Shown: positions 7,938 to 18,895 of the stretch, one piece after another | Layout: every line of letters starts with the position of its first letter | Numbering within the stretch: the stretch's first letter is position 1 | NCBI RefSeq assembly: GCF_001422375.1 | Contig: NZ_LMMU01000001.1 | Span: 1,404,228-1,468,227, forward strand | DNA: 64,000 nucleotides | Reading direction: 5' to 3' | From: Methylobacterium sp. Leaf99 | Lineage (GTDB): Bacteria; Pseudomonadota; Alphaproteobacteria; Rhizobiales; Beijerinckiaceae | Position numbers and translations under genes: made by a program | The notes under the pieces: generated by a model | The model's input: the letters and a program-made list of their open reading frames with translations, nothing else | What the model was told of the DNA's origin: nothing | Database searches by the model: none

Positions 7938-8723
7938 TTACTGCGCCGTCCAGCCGCCATCCATGGCGATGTTGGACCCGGTCATCTGGCTCGCCGCGTC
8001 CGAGCACAGGAACACCGCCAGGGCCGCCACCTGATCGACGGTAACGAATTCCTTCGTCGGCTGGGCCTTCAGGAGCACGTCGTTGATCACCTGCTCCTCG
8101 GTCAGCCCGCGTGCCTTCATGGTGTCGGGAATCTGGCTCTCCACCAGGGGCGTCCAGACGTAGCCGGGCGAGATGCAGTTTACCGTGATGCCGTGGGTGG
8201 CGAGTTCGAGCCCGGCACTCTTGGTGAGGCCGGCGATGCCGTGCTTGGCCGCCACGTAGGCCGCCTTGAACGGCGAGGCCACGAGGGAATGGGCCGAGGC
8301 GGTGTTGATGATCCGGCCCCAGCCCCGCGCCTTCATGCCGGGAATCGCCGCCCGCATGGTGTAGAACGCCGAGGACAGGTTGAGCGCGATGATGAGCTCC
8401 CACTTCTCCGGCGGAAAATCCTCGATGGGCGAGACGAACTGAACGCCAGCGTTGTTCACCAGGATATCGACGGCCCCGAAGGTCTCTTCAGCGAGCTTGA
8501 TGAGTCCGGCGATCTCGTCGGGCTTGGTCATGTCGGCCGGGGAATGGATGGCGCGGACACCGAACTCCGATTCGATGCCGGCCCGGGCCGCCTCGATGGC
8601 CTCGGGCGGGCCGAAACCATTGAGCACCACGTCGGCGCCTTGCCCAGCGAAGCCCCGCGCGATGGCGAGGCCGATGCCGCTGGTGGAGCCGGTCACGACG
8701 GCTTTCTTGGATTTGAGGCTCAT
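7938..8723 (-). CDS. bdhA: 3-hydroxybutyrate dehydrogenase (SDR family)
   Basis: A 261-residue short-chain dehydrogenase starting MSLKSKKAVVTGSTSGIG. It has the TGSTSGIG nucleotide-binding motif, NNAG, a catalytic Ser in ASAHSLV, and Y-x3-K in AAYVAAKHG. The MTGSNIAMDGGWTAQ C-terminus matches D-3-hydroxybutyrate dehydrogenases. It would oxidise 3-hydroxybutyrate to acetoacetate with NAD, fitting polyhydroxybutyrate turnover in this group. Length matches the family. Confidence 0.88.
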   Translation of the reverse strand: MSLKSKKAVVTGSTSGIGLAIARGFAGQGADVVLNGFGPPEAIEAARAGIESEFGVRAIHSPADMTKPDEIAGLIKLAEETFGAVDILVNNAGVQFVSPIEDFPPEKWELIIALNLSSAFYTMRAAIPGMKARGWGRIINTASAHSLVASPFKAAYVAAKHGIAGLTKSAGLELATHGITVNCISPGYVWTPLVESQIPDTMKARGLTEEQVINDVLLKAQPTKEFVTVDQVAALAVFLCSDAASQMTGSNIAMDGGWTAQ

Positions 8724-8888
8724 GGAACGTCTCCGGGGTCGTGCGCCGAGGCGCGCAGGTCCATCGCCGAAAATCCTGCCCGACGGGGCGCGGCAAGTCG
8801 ATGCGCTCCGCCCCGGGCGCGGCATGCTATAGCGACGGACCATGCCGCTTCGTCACGGGGTCGGTCACGGGTGACGCACAGAGACGCC

Positions 8889-11045
8889 ATGATCCGGTTC
8901 CTCGCCTTGCTGGCCCTCACCCTGTCCGGCCTCGCAGGCGCGTCGGCACAAGGGCTCAAGCCGCCGTCCGACCTCGTCACCGCGAGCCTCGTGGCCGAGC
9001 CCGCGGCGATCCGGCCGGGCGAGCCGTTCACCGTCGGCATCCGCATGGTGATGCGGCCGGACTGGCACGTCTACTGGCGCAATCCCGGTGATTCCGGCCT
9101 GCCGCCCGAGGTGACCTGGGCCCTGCCGGCGGGCTTCACGGCTGGCGCCCTCGACTGGCCGGCACCGCACCGCATCCCCGTCGCCCACCTCATGAACTTC
9201 GGCTACGAGGGCGAGACGGTGCTGCTGGCGCAGGTGACGCCGCCCGAGACCCTCGCGCCGGGCAGGCCCGTCACCCTCAAGGCGCATCTGAGCTACCTCG
9301 TCTGCGAGAGGGAATGCGTGCCCGGCACGGCGGATCTGCGGCTCACCCTGCCGGTCGCCCAGGCCGGGACCAGCACGGGAACCAACCCGCAGACCCGCGC
9401 CCTGTTCGCGCAAAGTCGCGCCGCCGTACCCGTGCCGGCGCCCTGGCCGGTGCGATACGGGGCCACGAAGGATCGCCTGACCCTCACCGTCGAGGCACCG
9501 ACCCTCTCGCCCGACGGGGTAAAGGCGGTGGCGTTCTTCCCCTACGCCGAAACCGCCATTGAGAACGCCGCCCCGCAGGACGTGCGGATCGATGCCGCCG
9601 AGCTGCATCTCGGCCTCGTCCGGGGCAATGCCGACGAGCCCGCCCCCCCGACGCTGCCCGGCGTGCTCACCTTCGAGGAGACGACGGCCGACGGCCCGGT
9701 CCGGCGCGCCTACGCGCTGGGCGAGGCCCCCGCCATCGCCGCCCCGGCCGCGGACGCCCCGGCCGTCGCCCCGGCGCTCCCGGCCGAGGAAGACAGCCTG
9801 ACCCTGTGGAGCGCCGTCGGCCTCGCCTTCCTCGGCGGCCTCGTCCTCAACCTGATGCCGTGCGTGTTCCCGGTCCTGTCCATCAAGGTGTTGAGCCTCG
9901 TGCGGCATTCGGGGGAATCGCCCGGCCGGGTGCGCCTGCACGGCCTCGCCTACACCGCCGGCGTGCTGGCGGCCTTCCTCGGCCTCGCCGGGTTGCTCAT
10001 CGGGCTGAAAGGGGCCGGAGCCGGCATCGGCTGGGGCTTCCAGCTGCAATCGCCCGTCGTGGTGGCGGCCCTCGCCTACCTCTTGTTCGGCATGGGGCTC
10101 AGCCTGTCGGGCGTCGTCCATCTCGGCGGCGGCATCGCGGGCCTCGGCGACGGCCTGACCCGGCGCTCGGGACTTCAGGGTTCGTTCTTCACGGGCGTCC
10201 TCGCCACCGTGGTGGCGACCCCCTGCACGGCGCCGTTCATGGGCTCGGCCGTGGGCTTCGCCCTGACCCAGGAACCGGCCGTGGGCCTCGCGGTCTTCGC
10301 CAGCCTCGGCCTCGGCCTCGCCCTCCCCTTCCTGGTGCTGACCGCGTGGCCGCCCGCCCTGCGGGCCCTGCCCCGGCCCGGCGCCTGGATGGACACGCTC
10401 AAGGGCGTCCTTGCCTTCCCCATCTACGCCACCGCCGCCTGGCTCGTCTGGGTCCTGGCGCAGCAGGTCGGCCCCCCGGGGCTGCTCGCCGCCCTGCTGG
10501 GCCTCGTCCTCGTCGGGTTTGCCGCCTGGGCCTGGGAACGCAGCCATGGCGCGCGGCCGGCCTGGACCTGGGTCGCCCGCGGCATGGCGCTCGTGTCCCT
10601 CGCGGGCCTGGCCGTCCTCACCCTCGGCCTGTCGCAGGATCGTGCCGCCGCTGTCGCCCGCCAGGACGGCACCGAGGCGTTCAGCCAGGCGAGGCTCGAC
10701 ACCCTCGTCGCGGAGGGCCGGCCGGTCTTCGTCAACATGACGGCGGCCTGGTGCATCTCCTGCCAAGTCAACGAGCGCACGACGCTCGGGACGCAGGCCG
10801 TCCGCGAGGCATTCTCCGCGCGTGGTGTGACCTATCTCAAGGGCGACTGGACCAACCAGAATCCGGAGATCACCGCCTTCCTCGCCCGCCACGGCCGCAG
10901 CGGCGTGCCGCTCTACCTGCTCTACGGGGGCAAGGGCACACCCGTGGTGCTGCCGCAGATCCTGACGGCCGGCACGGTGCTCGACGCCCTCGCGGCCCTT
11001 CCGGCCATGCCCCGCAGCGCCGCCCTGGCGCCAGCGGAGCGCTGA
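8889..11045 (+). CDS. DsbD/ScsB-type thiol:disulfide interchange protein
   Basis: A 718-residue membrane protein with three parts. After a signal peptide there is a periplasmic DsbD-alpha-like domain containing a C-x3-C pair (YLVCERECVP, about 138-142). An eight-helix transmembrane domain follows, with the two membrane Cys motifs NLMPCVFPVLSIK (about 320) and ATPCTAPF (about 443). A C-terminal thioredoxin-like domain has W-C-I-S-C (about 620). The family passes electrons from cytoplasmic thioredoxin to periplasmic proteins. The N-terminal half looks more like ScsB than classical DsbD. The MFS gene follows 8 bases after the stop. Confidence 0.85.
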   Translation: MIRFLALLALTLSGLAGASAQGLKPPSDLVTASLVAEPAAIRPGEPFTVGIRMVMRPDWHVYWRNPGDSGLPPEVTWALPAGFTAGALDWPAPHRIPVAHLMNFGYEGETVLLAQVTPPETLAPGRPVTLKAHLSYLVCERECVPGTADLRLTLPVAQAGTSTGTNPQTRALFAQSRAAVPVPAPWPVRYGATKDRLTLTVEAPTLSPDGVKAVAFFPYAETAIENAAPQDVRIDAAELHLGLVRGNADEPAPPTLPGVLTFEETTADGPVRRAYALGEAPAIAAPAADAPAVAPALPAEEDSLTLWSAVGLAFLGGLVLNLMPCVFPVLSIKVLSLVRHSGESPGRVRLHGLAYTAGVLAAFLGLAGLLIGLKGAGAGIGWGFQLQSPVVVAALAYLLFGMGLSLSGVVHLGGGIAGLGDGLTRRSGLQGSFFTGVLATVVATPCTAPFMGSAVGFALTQEPAVGLAVFASLGLGLALPFLVLTAWPPALRALPRPGAWMDTLKGVLAFPIYATAAWLVWVLAQQVGPPGLLAALLGLVLVGFAAWAWERSHGARPAWTWVARGMALVSLAGLAVLTLGLSQDRAAAVARQDGTEAFSQARLDTLVAEGRPVFVNMTAAWCISCQVNERTTLGTQAVREAFSARGVTYLKGDWTNQNPEITAFLARHGRSGVPLYLLYGGKGTPVVLPQILTAGTVLDALAALPAMPRSAALAPAER

Positions 11046-11053
11046 TCGACCCC

Positions 11054-12286
11054 ATGACCGATTCGTCCGCGCCGCGCTGGGCCGTGTTCGGCAACGGCGA
11101 CTTTCGCCTCTACGGCACCGCCCGCTTCCTCACCGGCCTCGCCTTCCAGATGCAGGCGGTGGCGGTGGGCTGGTTCGTCTACGACCTGACGCGCTCCGCC
11201 CTGGCGCTCGGCCTCGTCGGCCTCGCGAGCTTCCTGCCCGCCATGCTCGCGGCGCTGATCACCGGCCACGTGGCCGACACCTACGACCGGCGCGTGGTCG
11301 CGGCGGTCGCCTACGCCACCCTGGCGGCGGCCGATCTCGGCCTCCTGGCGTTCGTCCATTACGGCACCGGGGCGATCTGGCCGATCTACGCCCTGGTGGT
11401 GGTCATCGGCACCGGCCGCGCCTTCGCCAATCCCGCCCTGCAGGCCCTGTTGCCGACCCTGGTGCCCCGCACCCTGTTCGGCTCGGCCATCGCCTGGAAC
11501 GCCTCGCTCTGGCAGAGCGCCTCGATCCTCGGACCGGCGCTCGGTGGCTTCCTCTACGCCCTCGGCCCGGCGGTGGTGTTCGGCACGGCGGCCCTCAGCT
11601 TCGCCCTCGCCAGCGCCCTCATCGCGGCGATCCGGTTCCGCCCCGCCCCCGTCGCCGAGCGCCCGCCCGTGACCTGGGCGACCCTCTCGGCCGGCCTCAC
11701 CTACATCCGCGACCATCCCGTGGTCCTCGGCGCCATCAGCCTCGACCTCGTGGCGGTGCTGCTCGGCGGCGCCACCGCCCTGCTGCCGATCTTCGCGGCG
11801 GAAGTGCTGCATGTCGGCCCCCTCGGTCTCGGGGCGCTCCGCAGCATGCCGGCTGCGGGTGCGGTTCTGATGGCCGTCCTCCTCGCCTACCGGCCGCTCC
11901 AGCGCCATGCCGGCCTCCGCATGCTGCAGGCCGTCGGCGTCTTCGGCCTCGCCACCGTGGGGTTCGGCCTCTCGACCTCGCTGCCCCTGTCCATGGCCTG
12001 CCTGTTCGTCACGGGGGCCGCTGACATGATCAGCGTCTACGTCCGCCAGACCTTCGTCCAGGGCGAGACGCCCGATGCCATGCGCGGCCGGGTCTCGGCG
12101 GTGAACACCGTCTTCATCGGCGCCTCCAACGAACTCGGCGAGTTCGAATCTGGTACGCTCGCCGCCCTCATCGGCGCCGTGCCGGCGGTGGTGCTCGGCG
12201 GCCTCGCGACGCTCCTGGTCGCCGCCGCCTGGGGGCGGATTTTTCCGGCCTTGAAGGCACGGGATCGGTTGCCGCCGGTGGGGTGA
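11054..12286 (+). CDS. MFS transporter, EntS-like exporter
   Basis: A 410-residue major facilitator with about 11-12 hydrophobic segments. It belongs to the transmembrane-secretion-effector/EntS branch (FGNGDFRLYGTARFLTGLAFQMQAVAVGW start, ADTYDRRVV motif A between helices 2 and 3, and MRGRVSAVN later). Members export siderophores and other small molecules; the substrate here is unknown. It is probably cotranscribed with the DsbD-like gene. Confidence 0.8.
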   Translation: MTDSSAPRWAVFGNGDFRLYGTARFLTGLAFQMQAVAVGWFVYDLTRSALALGLVGLASFLPAMLAALITGHVADTYDRRVVAAVAYATLAAADLGLLAFVHYGTGAIWPIYALVVVIGTGRAFANPALQALLPTLVPRTLFGSAIAWNASLWQSASILGPALGGFLYALGPAVVFGTAALSFALASALIAAIRFRPAPVAERPPVTWATLSAGLTYIRDHPVVLGAISLDLVAVLLGGATALLPIFAAEVLHVGPLGLGALRSMPAAGAVLMAVLLAYRPLQRHAGLRMLQAVGVFGLATVGFGLSTSLPLSMACLFVTGAADMISVYVRQTFVQGETPDAMRGRVSAVNTVFIGASNELGEFESGTLAALIGAVPAVVLGGLATLLVAAAWGRIFPALKARDRLPPVG

Positions 12287-12474
12287 GGAGGCGAAAAAGA
12301 AGCGTTATCCCTTTTCGAGGCCGTTTGGAAAGATCCCGGGATAATACCTTCCAGTTCAGCCACTTAGTTCCATCGAAGGGACATTGGTTCAGCTTGAACT
12401 CATTCTTACGACTTAAACTTTTTGCACATGACAGGCGGCTGCACGCAAGGATAGAAATGGTGTGGGAGGGCGCG

Positions 12475-13053
12475 ATGGCTGACATCAAAGTGGTTGCCGG
12501 AAATTGCGGCAAGGGTAGAGGGACATACCAAGCTGGGGTCCTGACCAGTCCAGATGGCGTCGAGCGCTCGATCGAGAGCTTGTTGACCGTGGAAGCCCAC
12601 GGCGATGTTGCGGGCGCGCGCAACTGGGGTGGTCAGGTTCTCGATGGGCTGAAAGGAAGCTTGGCCCTCGCCTCGAACATCGATCTGAGCGGAACGGCCC
12701 TGCTGGCGGCGACAGCCCTGACTTCGATCTCGGCCGAAGACTCTCAGCCTCAGACCCTGCTGGAGATCGCGTTTCAGGATGGCGGACTATTGATCGCCCT
12801 CGCCGATCCGCGTCTGCCGGCCCTGATCGCCAACGATCGGGACGTTCTCCGGCGAGGCTTCGCCCGGGCGGCACAACGTGTAGTGCAGCCGGACGCTGGA
12901 CCGGCCAGTGCGGATGTAGGGCTGATAGCGACGGCGAGCGATGCAGCTCAAGCCGCGGCGGGCGCGGTCCAGGCGGCGGCTGGAGCCGCCAGCGCATCGC
13001 TCACGTCAGCTTTCGGCTTCGTTCGTCGAACCGCCGGCTTCGAACGCGGCTGA
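12475..13053 (+). CDS. Hypothetical protein, unrecognised
   Basis: A 192-residue protein beginning MADIKVVAGNCGKGRGTYQ. A beta-rich first part (LLEIAFQDGGLLIALAD) resembles PH-like bacterial domains, but that is only an impression. The C-terminal third is a low-complexity Ala-rich stretch (AAQAAAGAVQAAAGAA). The upstream 190 bases and early codons are less GC-rich than their surroundings. It lies where pal would be expected after tolB. The start is the first ATG next to the conserved-looking part, and GGGAGGGCGCG just upstream is a fair ribosome binding site. Confidence 0.55.
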   Translation: MADIKVVAGNCGKGRGTYQAGVLTSPDGVERSIESLLTVEAHGDVAGARNWGGQVLDGLKGSLALASNIDLSGTALLAATALTSISAEDSQPQTLLEIAFQDGGLLIALADPRLPALIANDRDVLRRGFARAAQRVVQPDAGPASADVGLIATASDAAQAAAGAVQAAAGAASASLTSAFGFVRRTAGFERG

Positions 13054-13081
13054 AGCTTCAGCCGCGCACTTTGCAGGAAAC

Positions 13082-14404
13082 CTACTTACCTGCCAGCAGC
13101 GGCGACCACGTCGGGTCGGACGCGTAGGACGGCGTCGGCACCGGCTGCTCCACCTTGCCGGTGATGTCGACCATGTAGAGCTTGCCGCCGCCCTGGCCGC
13201 CGGGATCGCGGAAGAACAGCACGTACTGGCCGTTGGGCGCGAAGGTCGGGCCCTCGTTGTGGAAGCCCTCCGTAAGCACCCGTTCGCCCGAGCCGTCCGG
13301 CTTCATCACGCAGATGGCGAACCCGCCCTTGCGCTGGCGGGTGAAGGCGATGAGGTCGCCGCGCGGGGACCAGGCCGGCTGCGAGGCCGAGCCCTCGCCG
13401 AAGGAGATGCGGGTCGGGTTTCCGCCCGTGGCGCTCATGACGTAGACCTGCTGCGAGCCGCCGCGATCGGACTCGAACACGATCTGGCTGCCGTCGGGCG
13501 AGAAGGTCGGCGAGGTGTCGATGGCGTTGCCGTTGGTGATCGGCGTCTGCGCCTTGGAGCCGAGATCCATCACCACGATGTCGGCGTTGCCGCCCTCCTG
13601 CACGCTCATGACGAGGCGCCGGCCATCGGGGGAGAAGCGCGGGCTCGTGCTCATGGAACCGGCCTTGCCCACCGCCTGGCGGCCGCCGGTTTCGAGGTTG
13701 ATGACCTGGATGCGCGGCGGCTGGCCCGTCGCCTGGGTCATGAAGGCGATGTCCTGAGTCGCGGGCGAGTAGCGCGGGGCGACCACCGCCGTCTCGCCGT
13801 TGGTGAGGGCCCGCACGTTGGCGCCGTCCTGGTCCATGACCATGAGGCGCTTGCGGCGGTTCTCCTTCGAGCCGGACTCGTCCACGAAGGCGATGCGGCT
13901 GTCGAACCACGGCCCGAGGCCGGTGATCTTGGTGTAGACGGCGTCCGAGATGAGGTGACCCGTGCGCCGGGCGTTGGCGGTGTCGGCGCCGTATTGCTGG
14001 CCCGTCATCTGCTGGCCCGAGGTCACGTCCCACAGCCGGAACTCGACCTTGAGCTTGCCCGACGGATCGCGCGAGACCCGCCCCGTCACCAGGGCCTGGA
14101 CCCCGGCCGTGCGCCACTTGTCGAAGCCCGGCACCGCATCGAAGCCGGGGCTCTCGGGAAACTTCGCCTTCTCGACGGGCACGAAGTAGCCCGACCGGCG
14201 CAGGTTGTTCGTCACCACGCTCGACACCAGCAGGCCGAGGCTCGGATCGCCCGAGAAGTCCGTGACCGCGATGGGCATGGGCTGGAACGCGCCGCCGCCG
14301 ATGCGCAGGTTGAGCTGCGCGCGCGCCGGCCCGGCGAGGCCGAACAGCACGAGAGCCAGGGCGGCGAGGAGGGGCGCAAGGCGCGCGGTGGGGCTGGGGA
14401 GCAT
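13082..14404 (-). CDS. tolB: TolB periplasmic beta-propeller
   Basis: A 440-residue protein with a signal peptide (ending GPARAQ), an N-terminal TolB domain (PMPIAVTDFSGD...NNLRRSGYF) and repeated propeller blades (SPDGRRLVMS, SPDGSQIVFESDR, APNGQYVLFF). In the Tol-Pal system TolB bridges TolA and Pal for outer-membrane constriction at division. It is the last gene of tolQRAB here. Pal and YbgF/CpoB, which usually follow, are absent from the window. Confidence 0.95.
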   Translation of the reverse strand: MLPSPTARLAPLLAALALVLFGLAGPARAQLNLRIGGGAFQPMPIAVTDFSGDPSLGLLVSSVVTNNLRRSGYFVPVEKAKFPESPGFDAVPGFDKWRTAGVQALVTGRVSRDPSGKLKVEFRLWDVTSGQQMTGQQYGADTANARRTGHLISDAVYTKITGLGPWFDSRIAFVDESGSKENRRKRLMVMDQDGANVRALTNGETAVVAPRYSPATQDIAFMTQATGQPPRIQVINLETGGRQAVGKAGSMSTSPRFSPDGRRLVMSVQEGGNADIVVMDLGSKAQTPITNGNAIDTSPTFSPDGSQIVFESDRGGSQQVYVMSATGGNPTRISFGEGSASQPAWSPRGDLIAFTRQRKGGFAICVMKPDGSGERVLTEGFHNEGPTFAPNGQYVLFFRDPGGQGGGKLYMVDITGKVEQPVPTPSYASDPTWSPLLAGK

Positions 14405-14521
14405 GGTCGGTTCCGACTTTTTGGGACTATCTGTCCGGGCGGTCGCGCACGGTGGTCACGTCACGCGAGCAGGCTCACGGCGCGGGCGAGCGGCCCGGGT
14501 CGATGGATCGGGTCCGGCGCA

Positions 14522-15925
14522 TCAGACCCGCGAAAACTCGAATTCCGCGTTGATCGCCTTCCAGTCGTTGTAATACGGCGCGTACTGGGCGGGAATCTTG
14601 TAGGGCGCGCAGCGTCGCACGGCGCGTTGCGCCGCTTCAGCGATGGAGCGGTCGACGGCGTTGGCGCCGCCGCGCATGATCCGGGGCTCCGTGGTGAGCG
14701 CCCCGTCCGGGTTCAGCCGGATGTCGAGCATCGGCAGGATCACGCCCTGCGCCGCGCCGGGGGGGGCGACGTAGCAGCGCTCGATCTGTTGCTGCAGCAT
14801 GCCGACCAGGGCCTCGCGCAGGGACGGCGACAGGCGCTGCGAATTGCCCGAGGCGGCCCCGAGGGAGGCCGTGCGCTGCACATCGCGACCGGTGGCGCCG
14901 GTGGATTGCGAGGGCGCCTTCGAGGCCAGCAGTTGGCGGATGTCGCCGGCGCTGAACTTTTCGGCGAGCTCGGCCTGCTTCTTCGCCTTGGCCTCGGCAT
15001 CGGCCTTGCCCTTCGCATCCGCCAGGGCCTTGGCTTTCGCCTTGGCGGCGGTCTCCGCTTTGGCCTTCGCGGCCGCATCGGCCTTGGCCGCAGCCTCGGC
15101 TTCCGCCTTCGCTTCGGCGACCTGCTTCTGATGCTCGGCTTCGGCCTTGGCGGCTTTCTCGGCCAGGGCCTTGGCCTCCGCACGCGCCTTCTCGGCCTCC
15201 GCCTTCTCGGCCTTGGCTTCGGCCTCGGCACGGGCCTTGGCATCCGCCTTCGCCTTGGCGGCCTTCTCGGCCGCCTTCGCAGCGTCCGCCTTGGCGGCGG
15301 CCTCCGCCTCGGCTTCTTCCTTCTCGATGAGCTGAGCGAGCTGCTCGCGCTTCACGGCGGCCGCCTTCGCTTCCGCCTTGGCGGCGACGGCCTTGGCCTC
15401 GGCGGCAGCCTTCGCCTCCGCCTTGGCTTCCGCCGCAGCCTCGGCCTTGGCGGCGCGGGCGGCTTCGGCCTTGGCCGCTTCCGCCTTGGCGGCTTTCGCG
15501 TCGGCCGCCTTGGCCTCCGCAGCCTTGGCCTCGGCGGCTTTGGCTTCGGCGGCTTTGGCGTCCTTGTCCGGGTCGGGTTCGTTGACGCGCAGCGGCATCT
15601 CCTCGGCGCTCGCGACCTTCATGTCGGCGGGGCGCTTCGGCGGGGCCGGGGCATCGACCTTGGCGTTCTCGGGCTCGCGCTCCTCGGCCTTGTCCGCCTT
15701 GCGGTCGGCGCGCGGCTTGGCATCCGGCTGCGGCTTGTCGGCGTTGGTCTCACCCTTGGTGAGTTCCGAATATTGCTGCTCGGTCATCACCTCGACGGGC
15801 ACGCCCTCCTGCGCGTCGGGCAGGGCGGGAGCGGCGACGGTGAGCATCGCCGCCGTCAGCACGGCGACGTGCACGCCGGCCGAGATCCACATGCCCGGTT
15901 CGTTGCGCTTGAAGGGGAGCTTCAC
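14522..15925 (-). CDS. tolA: TolA membrane-anchored spanning protein
   Basis: A 467-residue protein with an N-terminal membrane helix (MWISAGVHVAVLTAAMLTVAA). A very long Lys/Ala/Glu coiled helix follows (tandem KAEAKA-type repeats, roughly residues 120-340). The compact C-terminal domain (about 365-467: LREALVGMLQQQIERCYVAPPGA...LDIRLNPDGAL) binds TolB/Pal in relatives. It couples the TolQR motor to the outer membrane. A 13-base gap separates it from tolR. Confidence 0.93.
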   Translation of the reverse strand: MKLPFKRNEPGMWISAGVHVAVLTAAMLTVAAPALPDAQEGVPVEVMTEQQYSELTKGETNADKPQPDAKPRADRKADKAEEREPENAKVDAPAPPKRPADMKVASAEEMPLRVNEPDPDKDAKAAEAKAAEAKAAEAKAADAKAAKAEAAKAEAARAAKAEAAAEAKAEAKAAAEAKAVAAKAEAKAAAVKREQLAQLIEKEEAEAEAAAKADAAKAAEKAAKAKADAKARAEAEAKAEKAEAEKARAEAKALAEKAAKAEAEHQKQVAEAKAEAEAAAKADAAAKAKAETAAKAKAKALADAKGKADAEAKAKKQAELAEKFSAGDIRQLLASKAPSQSTGATGRDVQRTASLGAASGNSQRLSPSLREALVGMLQQQIERCYVAPPGAAQGVILPMLDIRLNPDGALTTEPRIMRGGANAVDRSIAEAAQRAVRRCAPYKIPAQYAPYYNDWKAINAEFEFSRV

Positions 15926-15938
15926 GGGGGCGCGTCCG

Positions 15939-16382
15939 CTACTTCTGGTCGGGCTCGGTGACGAGGGCCACCTTCTTGAAGCCGCCGCCGGTCACGATGG
16001 CCATCACCTGGGCGACCCGGCCGTAATCGACCCGCTTGTCGCCGCGCACGAACACGCGCTCCTCGAAGCCCGATTTCGAGGCCTCGGTGAGCTTCGGGAT
16101 GATGCTGTCGTCGCCGAGCTCGTCCTCGCCCAGGAACACCTGACCGCTTTGACGGATGGAAAGCGTCACCGGCTTGGTGTCGGAGTTGAGGGGACTCGCC
16201 TTCGATTGCGGCAGGTCGAGGGGCACGCCGACGGTCATCATCGGCGCGGCCACCATGAAGACGATGAGCAGCACGAGGACGACGTCGATGAACGGCGTCA
16301 TGTTGATCTCGTTGATGGCGCCCTGGCGCCGGCCGCGCCGCCGCCGTCCGCCACCCTGTGCCGCTCCGTGGGCCATGCCCAT
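15939..16382 (-). CDS. tolR: TolR, ExbD-family motor subunit
   Basis: A 147-residue ExbD/TolR protein. A basic cytoplasmic N-terminus leads into NEINMTPFIDVVLVLLIVFMV, with the conserved membrane Asp needed for proton use. A periplasmic domain ends EVxxVTEPDQK-like. It forms the proton channel with TolQ and energises TolA. Confidence 0.93.
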   Translation of the reverse strand: MGMAHGAAQGGGRRRRGRRQGAINEINMTPFIDVVLVLLIVFMVAAPMMTVGVPLDLPQSKASPLNSDTKPVTLSIRQSGQVFLGEDELGDDSIIPKLTEASKSGFEERVFVRGDKRVDYGRVAQVMAIVTGGGFKKVALVTEPDQK

Positions 16383-16409
16383 GATCGTCCCTCGGTCTTG
16401 CGTGGAGTC

Positions 16410-17126
<717 letters not shown>

Positions 17127-17537
17127 GACACGATCCTTGGATAAAACCCCGCGCGGAGCCGTCACGGAACCGGTGGCCCGACCCTCGCGCTTCAACCGGA
17201 ACCTTGTGCGATTTCAACGCTCAATGGGCCGCGAATCTGTCGAAAGTATGGGGCTGTGTTGTGCATCGCACGCGACTGCTCCGAGCGCAGTTAAGCACGC
17301 AGCAGGGTTAACATTTCCTTGCCGCCGCCCTTCGCAGGGCCACGACCAGCCCCCCCGTTCGCCTCCCGGGCCGCCGTCGCGTCTCGAGGCGGGCGGCAAC
17401 GCTCGAAACTCAACAGCGCCATGACGGGCAGACAATAAGTCACTCATCTGATCTTCCATTTAACGAAATTTTTACTAATAGTTTATAATAATATCTCAGT
17501 CTATCAAATATGAATCCGATGCCTCGGGAATCGCGCC
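17127..17537. other. Divergent tolQ / chemoreceptor promoter region
   Basis: A 411-bp gap between divergent genes. The 17440-17515 part is strikingly AT-rich (runs such as TTTATAATAATAT) and should hold the chemoreceptor promoter. TTAA-N7-TTTA at 17460-17474 is close to a CtrA half-site pair (TTAA-N7-TTAA) but has a mismatch. No gene is visible. Confidence 0.5.
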
Positions 17538-18791
17538 ATGAAAATCCGCAGGTCGATACTTGGTGCATTGCGCCGAACGCACGACGTTGAACGGACCGAA
17601 TTCGCGCCTCAGATCGATTCGGAGGCGGTGCTGAATGCCCTCCCGGTGAATGTCCTCGTCCTGGACCCAGTCAGCGCCAACATCACCTATGCCAACCGGC
17701 GCAGCATCGAGACGATGCACGCCCTGCGGGAATACCTGCCGAGGGAGGTCGACCCCGACCGCATGATCGGGACATCGATGGACGTGTTCCACAGGAACCC
17801 CCGTCACCAGCGCAGCATCGTCGCCGACCCGTCGCGCCTGCCCTGGCGGACCAAGATCCGCCTGGGTCCCAAGACCCTCGACCTGCACGTCTCGGCGGTG
17901 ATGTCACAGGGCAGCTACGTCGCGGCCGTGCTGTCCTGGGCCGACGTGACGCCGTTCACCGACGCGATCTCGGCGTTCGACGGCGCGATCCAGACCGCCC
18001 TCGATACCGCCGGCGGCGCGACGAGCACCCTGCGCGACTCGGCCCGGCAGGTGCTGGAGAAGACGGGAGAGACCTCCCACGCCGCCGCGACGGCCGCCAC
18101 CGGAGCGGTGGGCACCTCGGCCAACGTCCGCACGGTGGCCGAGGCCGTCGAGCAGCTCAACGTCGCCAACGCCGAGATCACGCAGCAGATGAACCGGTCC
18201 CGCTCCGTCACCAGCGAGGCGGTGGAGGAAGCCCGCCAAGCGGTCGCGAGCGTGCGGGCCCTCAGCGAGAACTCGAATCATATCGGCCAGGTCGTCGGGA
18301 TGATCGGCCAGATCGCCAGCCAGACGAACCTGCTGGCCTTGAACGCCACCATCGAGGCGGCCCGCGCCGGACCGGCCGGACGCGGATTCGCCGTCGTCGC
18401 CAGCGAGGTCAAGGAGCTCGCGGCCCAGACGGCGCGGGCCACGGACGACGTCTCGCGGCAGGTCGCGATGATCCAGACCGCGACGACCTCCACGGCCTCC
18501 ACCATCGAGCGGATCGCCGGCATCATCGCCCGGATCGACGAGAGCGCCCTCTCGGTAGGGTCGGCGGTCGAGGAACAGTCGGCGACCTCCACGGAGATCC
18601 GCCGCAGCGTCGAAGAGGCCTCGGGTCGGACCGAAACGGTCAGTTCCAGCGTCGCGGCGGTGGCGAAGAGCGCGACGGATTCGGCCAGCTCGGCGCAAAG
18701 CATGCTGAGCGCGACGGCGGAACTCAACCGCGAGATCGACGCCGTGGCGGCGGCGGTCAAGCTCTTCCTCGGCGAAGTCCGCAAGATCTGA
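17538..18791 (+). CDS. Soluble PAS-containing methyl-accepting chemotaxis protein
   Basis: A 417-residue protein without membrane helices. An N-terminal PAS-like region (about 30-150: [24 protein letters not shown]) precedes a long MCP signalling domain. The hairpin tip is recognisable ([21 protein letters not shown] followed by [15 protein letters not shown], about 255-295). It would sense an internal signal and control CheA. It is inserted between ybgC and tolQ on the opposite strand, splitting what is commonly one cluster. No che genes are adjacent. Confidence 0.88.
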   Translation: MKIRRSILGALRRTHDVERTEFAPQIDSEAVLNALPVNVLVLDPVSANITYANRRSIETMHALREYLPREVDPDRMIGTSMDVFHRNPRHQRSIVADPSRLPWRTKIRLGPKTLDLHVSAVMSQGSYVAAVLSWADVTPFTDAISAFDGAIQTALDTAGGATSTLRDSARQVLEKTGETSHAAATAATGAVGTSANVRTVAEAVEQLNVANAEITQQMNRSRSVTSEAVEEARQAVASVRALSENSNHIGQVVGMIGQIASQTNLLALNATIEAARAGPAGRGFAVVASEVKELAAQTARATDDVSRQVAMIQTATTSTASTIERIAGIIARIDESALSVGSAVEEQSATSTEIRRSVEEASGRTETVSSSVAAVAKSATDSASSAQSMLSATAELNREIDAVAAAVKLFLGEVRKI

Positions 18792-18895
18792 GGCGGCTCC
18801 CCCTCGAACGGAGCGCAGGCCGCATCACCGGGCCTGCGGGGCGAAAACCGGTTCGCGGCCGGGGGTGGTGCCCTATCCCGGCATCGCCCCGGCCT

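Noticed and set aside
8865..10892. 675-residue minus-strand open frame
   Set aside because: It is antisense to the DsbD/ScsB-type gene. Its translation is Gly/Arg/Glu-rich with no domain, as expected of the complementary strand of a GC-rich gene.
12941..15961. 1006-residue plus-strand open frame with Leu/Gly/Arg repeats
   Set aside because: It runs opposite tolB and tolA. The apparent repeats mirror the KAEAKA repeats of TolA.
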